Assembly (NCBI RefSeq): GCF_000026145.1 | Contig: NC_009445.1 | Location: 3,038,001-3,102,000, forward strand | Origin: Bradyrhizobium sp. ORS 278 | GTDB taxonomy: Bacteria > Pseudomonadota > Alphaproteobacteria > Rhizobiales > Xanthobacteraceae | Reading direction: 5' to 3' | DNA length: 64,000 bases | In this document: piece after piece, positions 7,605 to 17,725 of the stretch | Layout: the number at the start of each line of letters is the position of its first letter | How positions within the stretch are numbered: position 1 is the first letter of the stretch | Program-made: the position numbers and the translations under genes | Notes under the pieces: generated by a model | What the model was told of the DNA's origin: nothing | Databases searched by the model: none | The model's input: the letters and a program-made list of their open reading frames with translations, nothing else

Positions 7605-8603
7605 TCAGCCGCCGAAGCGGTCCTGCCAGGACGGCAGAGCGCCGGCAAACGGCAGTGGCCTCGCGTGATACACGCCGCGCGCAATCGCCCGCGCCAGCAC
7701 GTTCGCGGCGAGCATGCCAAGCTCGCTGAGCTCGACCAGAGGCTCGATGGGCCTCGCGCAGGTCGCGGCCGCAAACACGATGTCGCCGTCGAGCGGCAGG
7801 TGCACCGGATAGATCGCGCGTGCCATGCCGGTCTGCGCCATCATCGCGAGCCGCTTGGCCTGCGCCTTGGTGAGGATGGCATCGGTCACCACCAGCGCAA
7901 TCGTCGTGTTCTCGGAGTCCGAGGGGGCAGGGCCGCCTTTGATGCGCATCGCCAGCATGTCCGGCGTGAAGCGCGCGGGCAGGCCGCGGCCGCCGAATTC
8001 GCCGTCGGCTTCGTAGGGCGCCGCCCAGAACCAGGGACCATCGCCGACCGTCACGCTGCCGACCGCATTCACCACCGCGATCGCCGCGACCTTGATGCCG
8101 CCTGTCGTGACAGCCGACGCCGAGCCGAGCCCGCCCTGCAGATTGGCCGTTGTTGCGCCGAGGCCCGCGCCAACGCTGCCGAGCGCAAAGCTCGTCGTGG
8201 CGGCGGCCGCCGCCGCATAGCCGAGCTCGCGGTACGGCGCGTAGCGGCCCCATTGCTTGTTGCCGCCGTTGAGCAGGTCGAACACGATCGCGCCCGGCAC
8301 AATGGGAATTAACGCGTCGCGTACGGCGAAACCGCGGCCCTGTTCGGCGAGCCACGCCTGGATGCCGCTGGCGGCCTCCAAGCCGAACGCCGAACCGCCC
8401 GACAGCGCGATGCCGTCGACCCGCTCGACTGTGTTGACGGGATCAAGCAGCGCATCCTCGCGCACCCCGGGCCCGCCGCCGCGAATGTCGATCGCGGCCA
8501 CCGCCGGCTGATCGAACAGGATCGCCGTCACGCCGGAGGCGAGCGCCGCATCATGGGCATGGCCGACGCGGACGCCGGGAATGTCGGTCAGGAGATTCTG
8601 CAC
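7605..8603 (-). CDS. S58 (DmpA/P1) family aminopeptidase
   Basis: A 332-residue protein of the DmpA/BapA family, enzymes that cleave N-terminal residues, often D-amino acid or beta-amino acid amides, after self-cleavage into two chains. It has the family opening LTDIPGVRVGHA, the GGGPGVRE and LSGGSAFGLEAA motifs, an NGGNKQWG segment and the NTTIALVVTDA stretch, where the Thr would be the nucleophile freed by autoproteolysis, as judged by family pattern. The start is GTG at 8603; no better codon lies nearby. No signal peptide is seen, so it is likely cytoplasmic. It stands alone between a convergent EF-hand gene and a repeat element. The true substrate cannot be told. Confidence 0.9.
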   Translation of the reverse strand: MQNLLTDIPGVRVGHAHDAALASGVTAILFDQPAVAAIDIRGGGPGVREDALLDPVNTVERVDGIALSGGSAFGLEAASGIQAWLAEQGRGFAVRDALIPIVPGAIVFDLLNGGNKQWGRYAPYRELGYAAAAAATTSFALGSVGAGLGATTANLQGGLGSASAVTTGGIKVAAIAVVNAVGSVTVGDGPWFWAAPYEADGEFGGRGLPARFTPDMLAMRIKGGPAPSDSENTTIALVVTDAILTKAQAKRLAMMAQTGMARAIYPVHLPLDGDIVFAAATCARPIEPLVELSELGMLAANVLARAIARGVYHARPLPFAGALPSWQDRFGG

Positions 8604-8681
8604 GTCGGTCTCGGTGCTGGTGGTGATGGTCGATGAATAGCCCGGCCGATGCCCCGGCTCAATGCAGCACGGCGCGTCACC

Positions 8682-8763
8682 GTAGCCCGGATGAGCGCAG
8701 CGACATCCGGGTTCTCACGAGCTTTGCGGTGAACCCGGATATCGCTGCGCTCATCCGGGCTAC
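8682..8763. repeat. Palindromic repeat, family 1, copy 2
   Basis: A near-perfect copy, with arms beginning GTAGCCCGGATGAGC and ending in the complement GGGCTAC, centred on a variable 30-base stretch. It fills the gap between the start of the aminopeptidase gene and the 3' end of the histidine kinase gene; its right arm stops one base before the kinase stop codon. Confidence 0.9.
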
Positions 8764-8764
8764 G

Positions 8765-11533
8765 TCATCCCTCCAGGGCGATGCGGATCATGCGGGCGAG
8801 CTCGGGCTTGCGGTAGGGCTTGGGCAGCAGCAGCACGCCCGCATCGAGGCGGCCGTGATGCACGATCGCGTTCTCGGTGTAGCCGGAGGTGAACAGCGTC
8901 TTCAGCGCCGGACGCTGCGCCCGCGCGGCGTCGGCGAGCTGCCGACCGTTCATGCCGCCGGGCATGATGACGTCGGTGAACAGCAGGTCGATCTCCGGAT
9001 GTTGCTCCAGCACGGCCAGTGCCTCCGCAGCATTGGCGGCGGCAAGCGTCGTGTAGCCGAGGCTCTTGACCTGGGTGACCGCGTGCTGGCGCACCAGCGG
9101 ATCGTCCTCGACGATCAGGATGGTCTCGTCGCCGCCCGTTGCGTCGGGCAAACGCCGGTCGGCGCCGGCCGTCGGCGCCGAGGTCGAGCGTGGCAGATAG
9201 AGCTTGATCGAGGTGCCGTGGCCGACCTCGCTATAGACCTTGATGTGGCCGCCGGACTGTTTCACGAAGCCGAACACCATGCTCAGCCCGAGCCCCGTCC
9301 CCTTGCCGAGGCCCTTGGTCGAGAAGAACGGGTCGAACACCTTGTCGAGATAGGCCGGCGGAATGCCGCTGCCGGTGTCGCTGACGGCGATCATGACGTA
9401 GTCGCCGACCGCGACCTCGGCGTTGGCGTTGGCATAATCCTGGTCGAGCGTGACATTCGCGGTTTCCAAAGTCAGCTTGCCGCCTTGCGGCATCGCGTCT
9501 CGCGCATTGAGCGCGAGATTGACCACGGAGGTCGCGAGCTGGTTCGGATCGGCCAGGGCCGTACATGGATCGACGCACAGGATACGCTCGATCTCGATAT
9601 GCTCACCCAGCGTGGGCCGCAGCAGGGCCGCGGTCTCGATGATGAGCGCATTGACGTCGAGATCGACCGGCTGTAGCGGCTGCTTGCGGGCGAAGGCCAG
9701 CAGCTGTCGCGTCAGATGCGCGCCGCGGTCAGCCGAGTCGTCGATCAGCTTGGCGATCGCCGCGAGCTCCGGCCGGTCCGCGACGGCGTCTGCCAGGATG
9801 GCGATGCTTCCCGTGATCACCGTGAGGATATTGTTGAAGTCGTGGGCGATGCCGCCGGTGAGCTGGCCGACGGCCTCCATCTTCTGCGCCTGGCGGAACT
9901 GAGCCTCGGCGGCGCGCTTCTCGGTGAGATCGCGTCCGACAAAGAAATGGCGCCGCATCGGATCCGACCAGCTGGCCATCCAGTTCAGCACCACGCCGCG
10001 GCCTTCCTTGTGCAGCAGCTGGGCCTCGAAATTGTGGATATCGCGGCCGCGGCGGCAGTCGCGCATTTGGCTGCGGACGGCCTCCAGCTCAGGCGGATAG
10101 ACGAAGTCGCTGGCGTTGCGGCCGACCATCTCCTCCGGGCGGTAGCCCAGGATGGCTCGCGTGCTCGGGCTGACCTGGATCAGATTGCCGCGCGAATCCG
10201 CGATCAGGATCAGATCCTGCGAGGTCTCGAAGATGCGTCGCCGCTCTTCGGTTTCCCGGGTCAGCGCGTTGCGCGTGCGCTTGCTCTCCGTGATGTCGCG
10301 CGCGACCTTGGATGCGCCGATCACGGTTCCCCTTGCATCAAGGATCGGTGAGACGCTGAGGGAGACTTCGACCTCGCGACCATCCCTGTGCCGACGTACC
10401 GTCTCGTGATGCTCGATCTTCTCGCCCTGTCCAATCCTGGCGAGAATGCCGTCGACCTCGCCGCGCCGGTCGGGCGGAACGATCAGGGCGATGTCGCTGC
10501 CCAGCGCGTCCTCGGCGCCATATCCGAACAGTTGCTCCGCGGCCCGGTTCCAGGATGTGATCTTGCCGTGCAAGGTCAGCGTGATGATGGCGTCATTGGA
10601 GGATTCCACGACGGCGCTGAACAACCGCTCGCGCGCGATGAAGCGGGCCCGCTCGGTTTCGCTCTGCCGCCGCTGCTGTTGCAGCAGGCGCGTCAGGCGT
10701 TGCTGCAGTCCGACATTGTCGGCGAGCAGCACCCCGAGCACGAAGCTCGCCGCGAACAGGCCGTAGATGCGACCGGCGTAGTAGCCAAGATCGAACCTTG
10801 CGGCATTGAGCAGCGATGACAGCGACAGATCGAACAGCCACGCGCACAGCACCACCATGATCCAGAGGTCGAGGACGCTGTGCGGCCGCCGCCACGCCAT
10901 CGCGACGAGCGCGGCGAATGTCGCGCACCAGATCGCGCCGACCACCACCTTCAACGCCGGCGTTGCGGCATTGCCGTCGAGAAGAGCCGGTAGCGCCGCC
11001 TCCTGAGTGATCACGATCCAGGCCAGCGCAGCCAGCGAGACCGCAACGCCGATGATGGCGAACGCCAGCGCCGCACCAACTGAACTCACAGGGCGGCCGT
11101 TTCTGCCGAGTACGTAGGCGAGGACGAACAGCGGAAAGCCGCCATGCCAGATCATGTAGATCCAGACAGCGCCCTGCGGTCCGGCCCCGAACAGCCCGTC
11201 CGGCGCGTACACGCCAGGGAACACGAGCGTGTGCAACAGCGCGGCTGGACCGGTGAACAAGTAGCCGGACGCGAGCCACGCCAGGGCGCGGGAGCGCAGC
11301 AACACGAACTGGGAGAACAGCAGGAACGCCGTGATCAGATCATTCAGCGCCAGCGCCGACTGATAGCTCGCGATGAATGCGGGCCTCGCCGGCAGCTGAA
11401 TTTTGGCGGAGGGAGCGATGATGGCAAACAGCAAAGCCGAGGCCGCCAACGCAGCAAGCGCTGCGAGCTGGTCTCGCCGGGTTGCAGATGAAGTTGATAG
11501 AAGAACTTCGCGAGTATCTTCGATGCTTCGCAT
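8765..11533 (-). CDS. MASE4-PAS-PAS hybrid sensor histidine kinase with receiver domain
   Basis: A 922-residue membrane sensor. About residues 20-265 form a multi-pass MASE4 sensor ([31 protein letters not shown]). Two PAS domains follow (about 285-400 and 410-530; [11 protein letters not shown] and [15 protein letters not shown]). A HisKA dimerisation helix has the phosphorylated His in [11 protein letters not shown], and a HATPase domain has an N box (LNARDAM), DTGSGIPP and GTGLGLS. A C-terminal receiver has VEDD and the acceptor Asp in [12 protein letters not shown]. The signal sensed is not known. ATG 11533 is used because AGGA lies about eight bases upstream; a GTG at 11551 is an alternative. 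It is divergent from a single-domain response regulator gene 237 bases away, a plausible partner. Confidence 0.92.
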   Translation of the reverse strand: MRSIEDTREVLLSTSSATRRDQLAALAALAASALLFAIIAPSAKIQLPARPAFIASYQSALALNDLITAFLLFSQFVLLRSRALAWLASGYLFTGPAALLHTLVFPGVYAPDGLFGAGPQGAVWIYMIWHGGFPLFVLAYVLGRNGRPVSSVGAALAFAIIGVAVSLAALAWIVITQEAALPALLDGNAATPALKVVVGAIWCATFAALVAMAWRRPHSVLDLWIMVVLCAWLFDLSLSSLLNAARFDLGYYAGRIYGLFAASFVLGVLLADNVGLQQRLTRLLQQQRRQSETERARFIARERLFSAVVESSNDAIITLTLHGKITSWNRAAEQLFGYGAEDALGSDIALIVPPDRRGEVDGILARIGQGEKIEHHETVRRHRDGREVEVSLSVSPILDARGTVIGASKVARDITESKRTRNALTRETEERRRIFETSQDLILIADSRGNLIQVSPSTRAILGYRPEEMVGRNASDFVYPPELEAVRSQMRDCRRGRDIHNFEAQLLHKEGRGVVLNWMASWSDPMRRHFFVGRDLTEKRAAEAQFRQAQKMEAVGQLTGGIAHDFNNILTVITGSIAILADAVADRPELAAIAKLIDDSADRGAHLTRQLLAFARKQPLQPVDLDVNALIIETAALLRPTLGEHIEIERILCVDPCTALADPNQLATSVVNLALNARDAMPQGGKLTLETANVTLDQDYANANAEVAVGDYVMIAVSDTGSGIPPAYLDKVFDPFFSTKGLGKGTGLGLSMVFGFVKQSGGHIKVYSEVGHGTSIKLYLPRSTSAPTAGADRRLPDATGGDETILIVEDDPLVRQHAVTQVKSLGYTTLAAANAAEALAVLEQHPEIDLLFTDVIMPGGMNGRQLADAARAQRPALKTLFTSGYTENAIVHHGRLDAGVLLLPKPYRKPELARMIRIALEG

Positions 11534-11770
11534 CTCCAAAGTCCTGCGCACTTGGCATCGACGTGCTCAACTCTGCACTGACGCGACTGATGCGCGAATA
11601 AATCACTTATTCAAACAAAGGTTGCATGGTGCCAATCTGAAACGTTTTGTAGAATGAGTCGTGATTTGCAGTAACTGCACCTTTACCGAAACGCGCGTAA
11701 TATACCATTAGTTGTAGCTGATTTCCTTTTATGTTGTAGGCTGTCCAACGAAAAATTTCTGGAGAATTGT

Positions 11771-12172
11771 ATGCCACGGGTGCTGGTGGTGGACGATCAG
11801 AAGGACGTGCGCGCCATGATCAGCATGGTGCTGCGCGTCAATCAGTTCGAGGTCGTCGAAGCGGGAACCGCTCCGGACGGTCTCAAATTGTTCCGCGCTC
11901 AGACGTTCGACGTCGTGATTGTCGACATCTATCTGGAGGAATCCAACGGTCTTGATCTGGTCAGCGAGATGCGGCGACTGGTTCCCGACGTGCCGGTCGT
12001 GGCCGTCTCCGGCATGAGCGCGTTTGACGGGGCGGCGATGTCGGACGAACTCACGCGGGTGGTCTATTTGCAGAAGCCGTTCCGGCCGGGCGAATTGATG
12101 AACGCGGTCGAAATGGCCCGTACGGCCGTCGAGGGCAGAGCAGCGGCGGCGCTGTCGGCCTGCGCCGGTTAA
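11771..12172 (+). CDS. Single-domain response regulator
   Basis: A 133-residue receiver with no output domain. It has the acidic pair Asp8/Asp9, phospho-acceptor Asp52 in VVIVDIYLEE, Ser80 in VAVSG and Lys102 in LQKPF, so all phosphotransfer residues are present. The last 20 or so residues are a short Ala-rich tail. GGAGA sits five bases upstream of the ATG. It is divergent from the MASE4 hybrid kinase and may receive phosphate from it, or act as a phosphate sink or a protein-binding switch; this is inference from position. The shared upstream region is notably AT-rich for this genome. A strong bidirectional terminator-like hairpin follows 79 bases after the stop. Confidence 0.93.
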   Translation: MPRVLVVDDQKDVRAMISMVLRVNQFEVVEAGTAPDGLKLFRAQTFDVVIVDIYLEESNGLDLVSEMRRLVPDVPVVAVSGMSAFDGAAMSDELTRVVYLQKPFRPGELMNAVEMARTAVEGRAAAALSACAG

Positions 12173-12251
12173 CCGGCTGAGTGGCCGCTGCACTGCACGC
12201 GCTGAGATCGCGACGCGGACGTCGGTGTCCGCATCGCCAAAGTCAAAACAG

Positions 12252-12279
12252 AACGCCCCGGTCCATGACCGGGGCGTTT
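12252..12279. terminator. Bidirectional intrinsic terminator
   Basis: A perfect 12-base-pair hairpin, AACGCCCCGGTC and its complement around the loop CAT, with A-rich sequence on the left and TTT on the right. It lies between the converging response regulator gene and livK and can serve both. Confidence 0.88.
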
Positions 12280-12311
12280 GCATTTGACGTAACCGCAATC
12301 AGCGGACCTGA

Positions 12312-13430
12312 TCAGGACTTGCCGCCGCCGAGCTCGGCGTAGCCGCCCTTGGCGTCCCACTTGTAGACGACGTAGTCGATCTGCTTGATGTCGCCCTTGG
12401 CGTCGAAGCCGAGCTTGCCGAGCACGGTGTCCCACTCGCCCGCCTTGATGGTGTCCATCACCTTCTTGGCGTCGGTGGTGTTGGCCTTCTTCACCGCCTG
12501 CGACCAGACCTGGATCGCGGCGTAGGTGTAGAGGGTGTAGCCTTCGGGGTCGATGTTCTTGGCCTTGAACTTCTCGACGATCGCCTTCGCGGTCGGCTTG
12601 TTGCGCGGCTCGGGGCCGAAGGTGAAGAGGGTGCCCTCAGCGGCCGGACCGGTGATGGAGGCGAACTCCTTGTCGTTCATGGCGTCGCCCGCCATCAGGA
12701 TCGTCTTCAGGCCCTGGTCGCGCATCTGGCGCAGGATCAGACCGGCTTCCTGATGATAGCCGCCGACATAGACGAGGTCGATGTTCTCACGCTTCAGGCG
12801 CGACACGATCGCGTTGAAGTCCTTGTCGCCCTTGTTGTACGACTCGAACATCTTCTCGGTGACGCCGGCCTTGTTGAGCGCCTTCTTGGTTTCGTCGGCG
12901 AGACCCTTGCCGTAGGTGGTCTTGTCGTTGAGGATCGCGATGTTCTTGCCCTTGAAGTTCTTCGCGATGTAGTTGGCGGCGACGAGGCCCTGCTGATCGT
13001 CACGGCCGCAGACGCGGGCGACGTTCCACAGCTTGCGCTCGGTGAACAGCGGGTTGGTCGAAGCCGGGGTGATCTGCAGCACGTTGCTGTCGGCATAGGC
13101 CTCCGAGGCCGGGATCGATGACGACGAGCAGAAATGGCCGGCGACGAACGGAATGCCGGAGCCGGCGAGCTTCTCGGCGACCGAGCGGGCCTGCTTCGGA
13201 TCGCAGGCATCGTCACCCACCTGCAGCGCGAGCTTCTTGCCGAGCACGCCGCCGGCGGCATTGAGATCGGCGATCGCCATCTCGGCGCCGTTCTGCATCT
13301 GGCGGCCGAAGGCCGACTCGCCGCCGGTCATCGGGCCGGCCACGGCGATGGTGATGTCTTCGGCGTAGGCCGCGGTCGAGAGCGCAAGCGTGGCGCCCAG
13401 GGCCAGACCAATGAGTTTGAGTGGTTTCAT
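12312..13430 (-). CDS. livK: Branched-chain amino acid ABC transporter, periplasmic binding protein
   Basis: A 372-residue binding protein of the Leu/Ile/Val family. Residues 1-23 form a Sec signal peptide (MKPLKLIGLALG... ending AYA, cleaved before EDITIAV). The mature part has the family signature AVAGPMTGG and NGAEMAIADLNAAGG, and two Rossmann-like lobes. It would capture branched-chain or related amino acids in the periplasm and pass them to LivHM. ATG 13430 is chosen because AGGA lies about six bases upstream and it gives a perfect signal peptide. It is the last gene of livHMGFK, 156 bases after livF, and ends at a terminator hairpin. Exact ligand specificity is uncertain; some relatives bind amides or other amino acids. 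Confidence 0.93.
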   Translation of the reverse strand: MKPLKLIGLALGATLALSTAAYAEDITIAVAGPMTGGESAFGRQMQNGAEMAIADLNAAGGVLGKKLALQVGDDACDPKQARSVAEKLAGSGIPFVAGHFCSSSSIPASEAYADSNVLQITPASTNPLFTERKLWNVARVCGRDDQQGLVAANYIAKNFKGKNIAILNDKTTYGKGLADETKKALNKAGVTEKMFESYNKGDKDFNAIVSRLKRENIDLVYVGGYHQEAGLILRQMRDQGLKTILMAGDAMNDKEFASITGPAAEGTLFTFGPEPRNKPTAKAIVEKFKAKNIDPEGYTLYTYAAIQVWSQAVKKANTTDAKKVMDTIKAGEWDTVLGKLGFDAKGDIKQIDYVVYKWDAKGGYAELGGGKS

Positions 13431-13586
13431 GAGAAATCCTCGCGGGTAGGTCGACATGGAAATGGCCCGAATGGCGGGCCGCAGACCGCGCGCATTGTGG
13501 CTGATTTTCCGCCGAAGTCACCGGCATTTTTCGGGCAGACCGACGAAGGGCTAAGGCAAAACCGGTCTGGAATTCGAGGGCCCGCC

Positions 13587-14318
13587 TCAGTGGCGGCCGC
13601 CCTCCAGATAGGCCGCGCGGATCTCGGGGCGCTGCAGCAACTCGGTCCCGGTGCCCGACAGGGTGATCATGCCGTTCACCAGCACGTAGCCGCGATGGGC
13701 GAGCTTCAACGCATGATTGGCGTTCTGCTCGACGATCAGGACGGTCAATCCATCCTGGCGATTCAGCGTCCGGATGGCGTCAAAAATCTGTCGCGCGATC
13801 AGCGGCGCCAGGCCGAGCGAGGGCTCGTCGAGCAGCAGCAGACGGGGGCGGCTCATCAACGCGCGTCCAATCGCCAGCATCTGCTGCTCGCCGCCGGACA
13901 GCGTGCCGCCGCGCTGATCGATGCGCTCCTTCAGCCGCGGGAACAGCGCGAACACGCGCTCCAGCGTGTCGGCCCGCTGCGCCTCCGTGGTGTCGCCGGC
14001 ATCGGCGCCCATCTGCAGATTTTCCGCAACGCTCATCCGCGGGAAGATGCGGCGGCCTTCGGGCGACTGGGCGATCTTGAGCCGTGCGATCAGATGCGTC
14101 GGCACCTGGGTGATGTCATGACCGTCATAGACGATATGGCCTGAGCTCGCGCGCGGGCGGCCGAAGATCGACATCATCAGCGTCGACTTGCCGGCGCCGT
14201 TGGCGCCGATCAGCGCGACGATTTCGCCGGCCTTGATGTCGAGGTCGACGCCCTTCAGCGCTTCGATCTTGCCGTAGGAGGCGCGCAGGCTACGGATCGC
14301 GAGCAGGGATGCACTCAC
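13587..14318 (-). CDS. livF: Branched-chain amino acid ABC transporter ATP-binding protein LivF
   Basis: A 243-residue ATPase with Walker A GANGAGKST, the Q-loop region, the signature TLSGGEQQML, Walker B LLLLDEPSLGL and the switch His region IVEQNAN. The LivF type is indicated by EGRRIFPRMSVAENL and the short length. GTG at 14318 is the start because it overlaps the TGA stop of livG by four bases (GTGA), the usual coupling in this operon; the open frame continues upstream without homologous sequence. It forms the ATPase pair with LivG and powers uptake through LivH and LivM. Confidence 0.95.
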   Translation of the reverse strand: MSASLLAIRSLRASYGKIEALKGVDLDIKAGEIVALIGANGAGKSTLMMSIFGRPRASSGHIVYDGHDITQVPTHLIARLKIAQSPEGRRIFPRMSVAENLQMGADAGDTTEAQRADTLERVFALFPRLKERIDQRGGTLSGGEQQMLAIGRALMSRPRLLLLDEPSLGLAPLIARQIFDAIRTLNRQDGLTVLIVEQNANHALKLAHRGYVLVNGMITLSGTGTELLQRPEIRAAYLEGGRH

Positions 14319-15148
14319 GCCTCGGCCTCCATCACGGCTGCGGCTTCTTCCTCGTCGGTGCCGAGATAGGCGGCGATCACCTTCGGATCGTCGCGGATCT
14401 CGCGCGGCGTTCCCTCGGCGATCTTGACGCCATAGTCCATCACCACGACGCGGTCGGAGATCTCCATCACCACGCTCATGTCGTGCTCGATCAGCAGGAT
14501 CGATGTGGCGTGGTCGCTGCGGATCGAGAGAAGCAGCTCGCTCAACGCCGCGCTTTCGCGGGCGTTGAGGCCGGCGGCCGGCTCGTCGAGGCAGAGCAGG
14601 GCAGGCCCGGTGCACATCGCGCGCGCGATCTCGAGACGGCGCTGATCGCCATAAGCGAGATTGCCGGCGGCGTCGTCGGCGCGGTCGATCAGGCCGACGC
14701 GCTTCAGCCAGAACACCGCATTGTCGATCGCGCTCTGCTCGGCCGCGCGCCAGGATGGCAGGCCGAGCAGCCCGATCAATGTCAGACCGGAGGCGCGCAT
14801 CAGGGCGTTGTGCTGCGCCACCATCAGGTTCTCGAGCGCCGTCATGCCGGGAAACAGCCGGATGTTCTGGAAGGTGCGCGCGACCTTGGCCTGCTTGGAG
14901 ATGTTGAAGTCCTTCAGCTTCTGCATCTCGAATTGCGTGCCGTCGTCATGCGTCAGGCGGATCACGCCGGAGGTCGGCTTGTAGAAGCCCGTGATGCAGT
15001 TGAAGACAGTGGTCTTGCCGGCGCCGTTGGGGCCGATCAGCGCCGTGATCTGCTTGCGCTGGGCGGTGAACGACAGCGCGTTGACGGCGACGATGCCGCC
15101 GAAACGCATGGTGAGATTCTCGAGCGCGAGGATGGGAGCGGAGCTCAT
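14315..15148 (-). CDS. livG: Branched-chain amino acid ABC transporter ATP-binding protein LivG
   Basis: A 277-residue ATPase with Walker A GPNGAGKTT, the LivG-type insertion after FNCITGFYKPTSG, the ARTFQNIRLFPGMTALENL region, a signature loop NLAYGDQRRLEIARA (a Tyr-Gly-Asp variant of LSGGQ common in LivG), Walker B LLCLDEPAAGL and the switch His in LIEHDMS. It overlaps livM by four bases and livF by four bases, so the three are translationally coupled. The acidic tail DEEEAAAV is unremarkable. Confidence 0.95.
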   Translation of the reverse strand: MSSAPILALENLTMRFGGIVAVNALSFTAQRKQITALIGPNGAGKTTVFNCITGFYKPTSGVIRLTHDDGTQFEMQKLKDFNISKQAKVARTFQNIRLFPGMTALENLMVAQHNALMRASGLTLIGLLGLPSWRAAEQSAIDNAVFWLKRVGLIDRADDAAGNLAYGDQRRLEIARAMCTGPALLCLDEPAAGLNARESAALSELLLSIRSDHATSILLIEHDMSVVMEISDRVVVMDYGVKIAEGTPREIRDDPKVIAAYLGTDEEEAAAVMEAEA

Positions 15149-16485
15149 CCGTGGCCTTCCTTGACGAGGTCCGAGGAGATGCTCTTGGATTTTTCCAGGA
15201 ACACGGTCGGCGCGCGATGGCCGACGATGCCGCGCGGGCGCCAGATCATCACCAGCACCATGGCGAGACCGAACACCAGCATGCGGTAGACCTCGAGGCT
15301 TCGGAACAGCTCGAAGCCACCGATCATGGCGAGCGCGGCCAGCGCCACACCGAGCTGCGAGCCCATGCCGCCGAGCACGACGATCGCCAGCACCAGCGCT
15401 GACTCTTGGAACGTGAAGGACTCGGGGCTGATGAAGCCCTGCCGCGTGGCGAAGAAGGCGCCGGCGAAGCCGCCAAACATCGCGCCGGTGGCGAACGCCG
15501 TCAGCTTGGTCGTGGTGATGTTGATGCCGAGCGCGCGGCAGGCGACCTCATCCTCGCGCAGCGCTTCCCAGGCGCGGCCGATCGGCAGCCGGCGCAGCCT
15601 GATCGTCACCCAGTTGGTCAGCAGCGCCAGCGCCAGGATCAAGTAGAACAGGAACACGATGCGATGCGTCGGCGAGAACGGAATGCCGAGCATCGACGCA
15701 AGGCCGCCTTCGCCGGGAGTCAACGGGATGCCGAACAGGGTCGGGCGCGGAATGCCGGAGACGCCATTGGGGCCGCCCGTCACCTCCTGCCAGTTGATCA
15801 GCACCAGACGGATGATTTCGCCGAAGGCGAGCGTGACGATGGCGAGGTAATCGCCGCGCAGCCGCAGCACGGGGAAGCCGAGCAGCACGCCCCAGAACGC
15901 GGCAAGGATGCCGGCGAGCGGCAGGCAGATCCAGAACGACAGGCCGAAGGTTGTCGACAGCAAACCGTAGGAATAGGCGCCGACCGCGTAGAACGCGACG
16001 TAGCCGAGATCGAGCAGGCCGGCGAGGCCGACCACGACGTTGAGGCCCCAGCCCAGCATCACATAGGTGAGGACGAGGATGCCGAGGTCGAGAATGTAGC
16101 GCTGATTGTAGAAGATCACCGGCACGAGAAAGGTGAAGATCAGTAGCGCCGGTGCGAGATAGCGCCCCGCAACGGACAGGCCGCTCTGCACCGACGCGGG
16201 AACGAAGCTGCCGAGGCCGCCGCGCGGGCCGAGCCAGAGCCGCAACAGCTCGACCACGATCGAGCCAACGAACACCGCGCCGACGAGGCTGGCGAGCTCG
16301 CCGAAGCGGGTCCAGTATTCGAGCTGGCCGCTCTGGCCGGCCTCGGTGCGGACGCCGACCATCAGCGAGAACAGGCCGAGCGCGACCAGCGCGCTGAGGA
16401 CAGCCTTCCTGAGGATGAAGGCGGCTCCGACGGGCTCGGAGCCATTCGATGGGACAGGCGAAGAGGGTGGAAGGGACGCGCTCAC
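15145..16485 (-). CDS. livM: Branched-chain amino acid ABC transporter permease LivM
   Basis: A 446-residue permease with around ten membrane segments and the LivM hallmarks GLNVVVGLAGLLDLGYVAF, RLRGDYLAIVTLAFGEI and ALREDEVACRALGIN. The N-terminal 110 residues, with three extra hydrophobic segments ahead of the conserved core, make it longer than the smallest LivM proteins but within the range of proteobacterial LivM. The start codon is GTG at 16485. It lies 13 bases after livH and overlaps livG by four bases. With LivH it forms the membrane channel of the transporter. Confidence 0.94.
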   Translation of the reverse strand: MSASLPPSSPVPSNGSEPVGAAFILRKAVLSALVALGLFSLMVGVRTEAGQSGQLEYWTRFGELASLVGAVFVGSIVVELLRLWLGPRGGLGSFVPASVQSGLSVAGRYLAPALLIFTFLVPVIFYNQRYILDLGILVLTYVMLGWGLNVVVGLAGLLDLGYVAFYAVGAYSYGLLSTTFGLSFWICLPLAGILAAFWGVLLGFPVLRLRGDYLAIVTLAFGEIIRLVLINWQEVTGGPNGVSGIPRPTLFGIPLTPGEGGLASMLGIPFSPTHRIVFLFYLILALALLTNWVTIRLRRLPIGRAWEALREDEVACRALGINITTTKLTAFATGAMFGGFAGAFFATRQGFISPESFTFQESALVLAIVVLGGMGSQLGVALAALAMIGGFELFRSLEVYRMLVFGLAMVLVMIWRPRGIVGHRAPTVFLEKSKSISSDLVKEGHG

Positions 16486-16498
16486 ACGGGCTCCGTCG

Positions 16499-17416
16499 TC
16501 AGACTTTTTCGACTTCGGGACGGCCCAGGAGGCCGGTCGGCAGGAAGATCAGCACCACGATCAGGATCGAGAACGCCGCGACGTCCTTGTACTCGACCGA
16601 GAAGTAGGCCGACCAGAATGTCTCGATCAAGCCGATCGCGAGGCCGCCAAGCATCGCGCCAGGCAGCGAGCCGATGCCGCCGAGCACGGCCGCGGTGAAC
16701 GCCTTGATGCCGGCAACGAAGCCCATGAAGAAATCGACCAGGCCGTAATAGAGCAGGTACATCATCCCGGCGACGGCGGCGAGCGCCGCGCCGATCACAA
16801 AGGTCATCGAGATCGTACGATCGACGTCGACGCCGAGCAGCGCCGCCATCGTCTGGTCCTGCTCGCAGGCGCGCATATCGCGCCCAAGCCGGGTGCGTGA
16901 CACCAGCCAGGTGAACAGGCCGAGGAGCACGATCGTGGTGACCACGACGACGATCTGGATGTTGGAGAGCTGCACGACGAAGCCACTGTCGCCCTCATGC
17001 AGCGTATAGCCGCCGGTGATGATCGGCGGGACCGGCTTGACGCGCGCGCCCTGCGACACCTGCGAGAAGTTGGTCAGCACGAATGACATGCCGATCGCCG
17101 ACAGCATCGGCGCCAGGCGGAAGGAATGGCGCAGCGGACGATAGGCGATCCGCTCGATGGTCCAGCCATACAGCGCGGTGATCGCCATCGACACCAGCAG
17201 CACGATCAGCAGGATTACCGGAACCGCGGTCAGTCCGATGGACACCAGCACCAGGAACGAGATCAGCGCGATGAAGCCGCCGATCATGAAGACGTCGCCA
17301 TGGGCAAAATTGATCATGCCGACGATGCCGTAGACCATGGTGTAGCCGATGGCGATCAGGCCGTAGATCGAGCCGAGCACGAGGCCGTTGATGAGCTGCT
17401 GCGCGAAATAATCCAT
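16499..17416 (-). CDS. livH: Branched-chain amino acid ABC transporter permease LivH
   Basis: A 305-residue, eight-segment permease, first gene of livHMGFK. It shows the typical N-terminus QQLINGLVLGSIYGLIAIGY, then MVYGIVGMINFAHGDVFMIG, the GRDMRACEQDQTMAALLGVD cytoplasmic loop, and AAVLGGIGSLPGAMLGG near the end. It forms the translocation pore with LivM. No strong ribosome site precedes the ATG at 17416. Confidence 0.95.
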   Translation of the reverse strand: MDYFAQQLINGLVLGSIYGLIAIGYTMVYGIVGMINFAHGDVFMIGGFIALISFLVLVSIGLTAVPVILLIVLLVSMAITALYGWTIERIAYRPLRHSFRLAPMLSAIGMSFVLTNFSQVSQGARVKPVPPIITGGYTLHEGDSGFVVQLSNIQIVVVVTTIVLLGLFTWLVSRTRLGRDMRACEQDQTMAALLGVDVDRTISMTFVIGAALAAVAGMMYLLYYGLVDFFMGFVAGIKAFTAAVLGGIGSLPGAMLGGLAIGLIETFWSAYFSVEYKDVAAFSILIVVLIFLPTGLLGRPEVEKV

Positions 17417-17725
17417 GAACTGCCGTTTCGAGACTGTCGATACTCGTTCGCAACGCGGCGGGGGCCTGGCGGACGGGGGCGGTATCTTCCGGCACCCGCG
17501 GCCGCAGACGGCGCGTCGGGCAGTACTAACAGCTAGGAACCGTCTGCCGCAACAGCGTGCAGTGCCGCATTTGAGAGCTTATCCCGCCTGCTTTGATGGC
17601 GGGTTCCATTGCCTAGGTTTCGCCGGACGATCCGTCCCTGCCTGAGGGTCTGAAAGACATCGTTAGAGGCAACGCATCAGAGGGTTCCCGCATTGGTTGT
17701 CTGGCCACTCGCGAGGGAGAGACGC
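17417..17725. other. Gene-free gap carrying the liv operon promoter region
   Basis: About 300 bases between the divergent livH and a short Gln-rich ORF. It must contain the liv promoter, but I see no convincing -35/-10 pair, no operator palindrome and no repeat copy. A GGAAC at about 17536 is followed 15 bases later by CGTG, close to but not matching an EcfG-type general stress promoter. Nothing else stands out. Confidence 0.4.

Noticed and set aside
17536..17563. Possible EcfG general-stress promoter (GGAAC then CGTG)
   Set aside because: The spacing is 15 rather than 16-17 bases and the -10 element is not CGTT, so it is not called as a feature.
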